DNA from: Planctomycetota bacterium
GTDB taxonomy: Bacteria > Planctomycetota > Planctomycetia > Planctomycetales > Planctomycetaceae
Direction of reading: 5' to 3'
Assembly (NCBI GenBank): GCA_027622115.1
Contig: JAQBZS010000406.1
Location: 1-6,711, forward strand
Length of the DNA stretch: 6,711 nt
Shown piece by piece: positions 6,596 to 6,711 of this stretch. A program made the translations under genes and the position numbers. Numbering within the stretch: position 1 is the stretch's first letter; every line of letters starts with the position of its first letter. The notes beneath the pieces were generated by a model that saw only the letters and a list, made by a program, of their open reading frames with translations, had not been told where the DNA came from and searched no databases.

Positions 6596-6709
6596 ATGGA
6601 CACTGTTTACATTGAGACATCCATCGTCAGTAATGTCGCGGCGTGGCCAAGCCGCGATATCGAAACCGCTGCCTTGCAACAACAGGTCCGCGTCAAATCT
6701 TGTCGATGA
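6596..6709 (+). pseudogene. Truncated PIN-domain (VapC-like toxin) reading frame
   Basis: The frame starts MDTVYIETSIVSNVAAWPSRD and continues IETAALQQQ, closely resembling the N-terminus of a VapC-type PIN-domain group (pattern MxTVYIETSIVSY...PSRD...AAHQQ). PIN domains are metal-dependent ribonucleases; E7 would be the first acidic active-site residue. After about residue 30 the resemblance ends, and TGA follows at codon 38, whereas the family has roughly 150 or more residues with further acidic residues. Neither other forward frame restores the expected tryptophan-rich continuation in the remaining bases. So this is most likely a degraded or truncated gene, unless the real gene resumes beyond the window. 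It lies 12 bp behind argF, probably on the same transcript, and no antitoxin gene precedes it. A 7-bp inverted repeat (6636-6642 / 6651-6657) lies inside it. Confidence 0.6.
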
Positions 6710-6711
6710 GA

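Noticed and set aside
1..6711. CRISPR arrays, tRNA or rRNA genes, insertion sequences
   Set aside because: I saw no regularly spaced repeats, no tRNA-like cloverleaf, no rRNA-like stretch, no transposase motif and no terminal inverted repeats with target duplications.

Overview
The window looks like chromosomal DNA from a planctomycete, probably a Pirellulales/Rhodopirellula-type bacterium. Three things point there. A reverse-strand reading frame at the left edge carries the LEPR-XLL-type motif (LEQRLLL) followed by a beta-helix start, a signature of large planctomycete surface proteins. The acetylglutamate kinase has a GRRYTD motif that I recall from planctomycete sequences. The arginine genes are loosely spaced instead of tightly overlapped. 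All assignments come from reading the sequence and from family knowledge; no database search was run.

Layout: (1) Positions 1-715, reverse strand: N-terminal part of a secreted LEPR-XLL / parallel beta-helix protein that continues beyond the left edge. Its apparent N-terminus is split by an in-frame TGA at 641-643. (2) Positions 716-1260: a divergent intergenic region with no supported gene, with two 10-bp palindromes near its right end. (3) Positions 1261-2724: an outer-membrane beta-barrel of the alginate-export porin family. (4) Positions 2979-6583: three arginine-biosynthesis genes in the same direction, argB, argD and argF. They are separated by gaps of 324 and 260 bp, and both gaps contain inverted repeats able to form competing hairpins. 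(5) Positions 6596-6709: a 37-codon PIN-domain (VapC-like) N-terminus placed 12 bp behind argF and cut short by a stop codon.

How the genes work together: ArgB phosphorylates N-acetylglutamate. ArgD transaminates N-acetylglutamate semialdehyde to N-acetylornithine. ArgF carbamoylates ornithine to citrulline. The intervening steps (argC, and argJ or argE) and the final steps (argG, argH) are not in the window. The porin and the surface protein have no evident metabolic link to the arginine genes.

No clearly new multi-gene system is visible. The items most worth a second look are the in-frame stop in the surface-protein gene, the competing hairpins in the argB-argD and argD-argF gaps, the HDLP and SLRTR motif variants in ArgF, and the truncated PIN reading frame.
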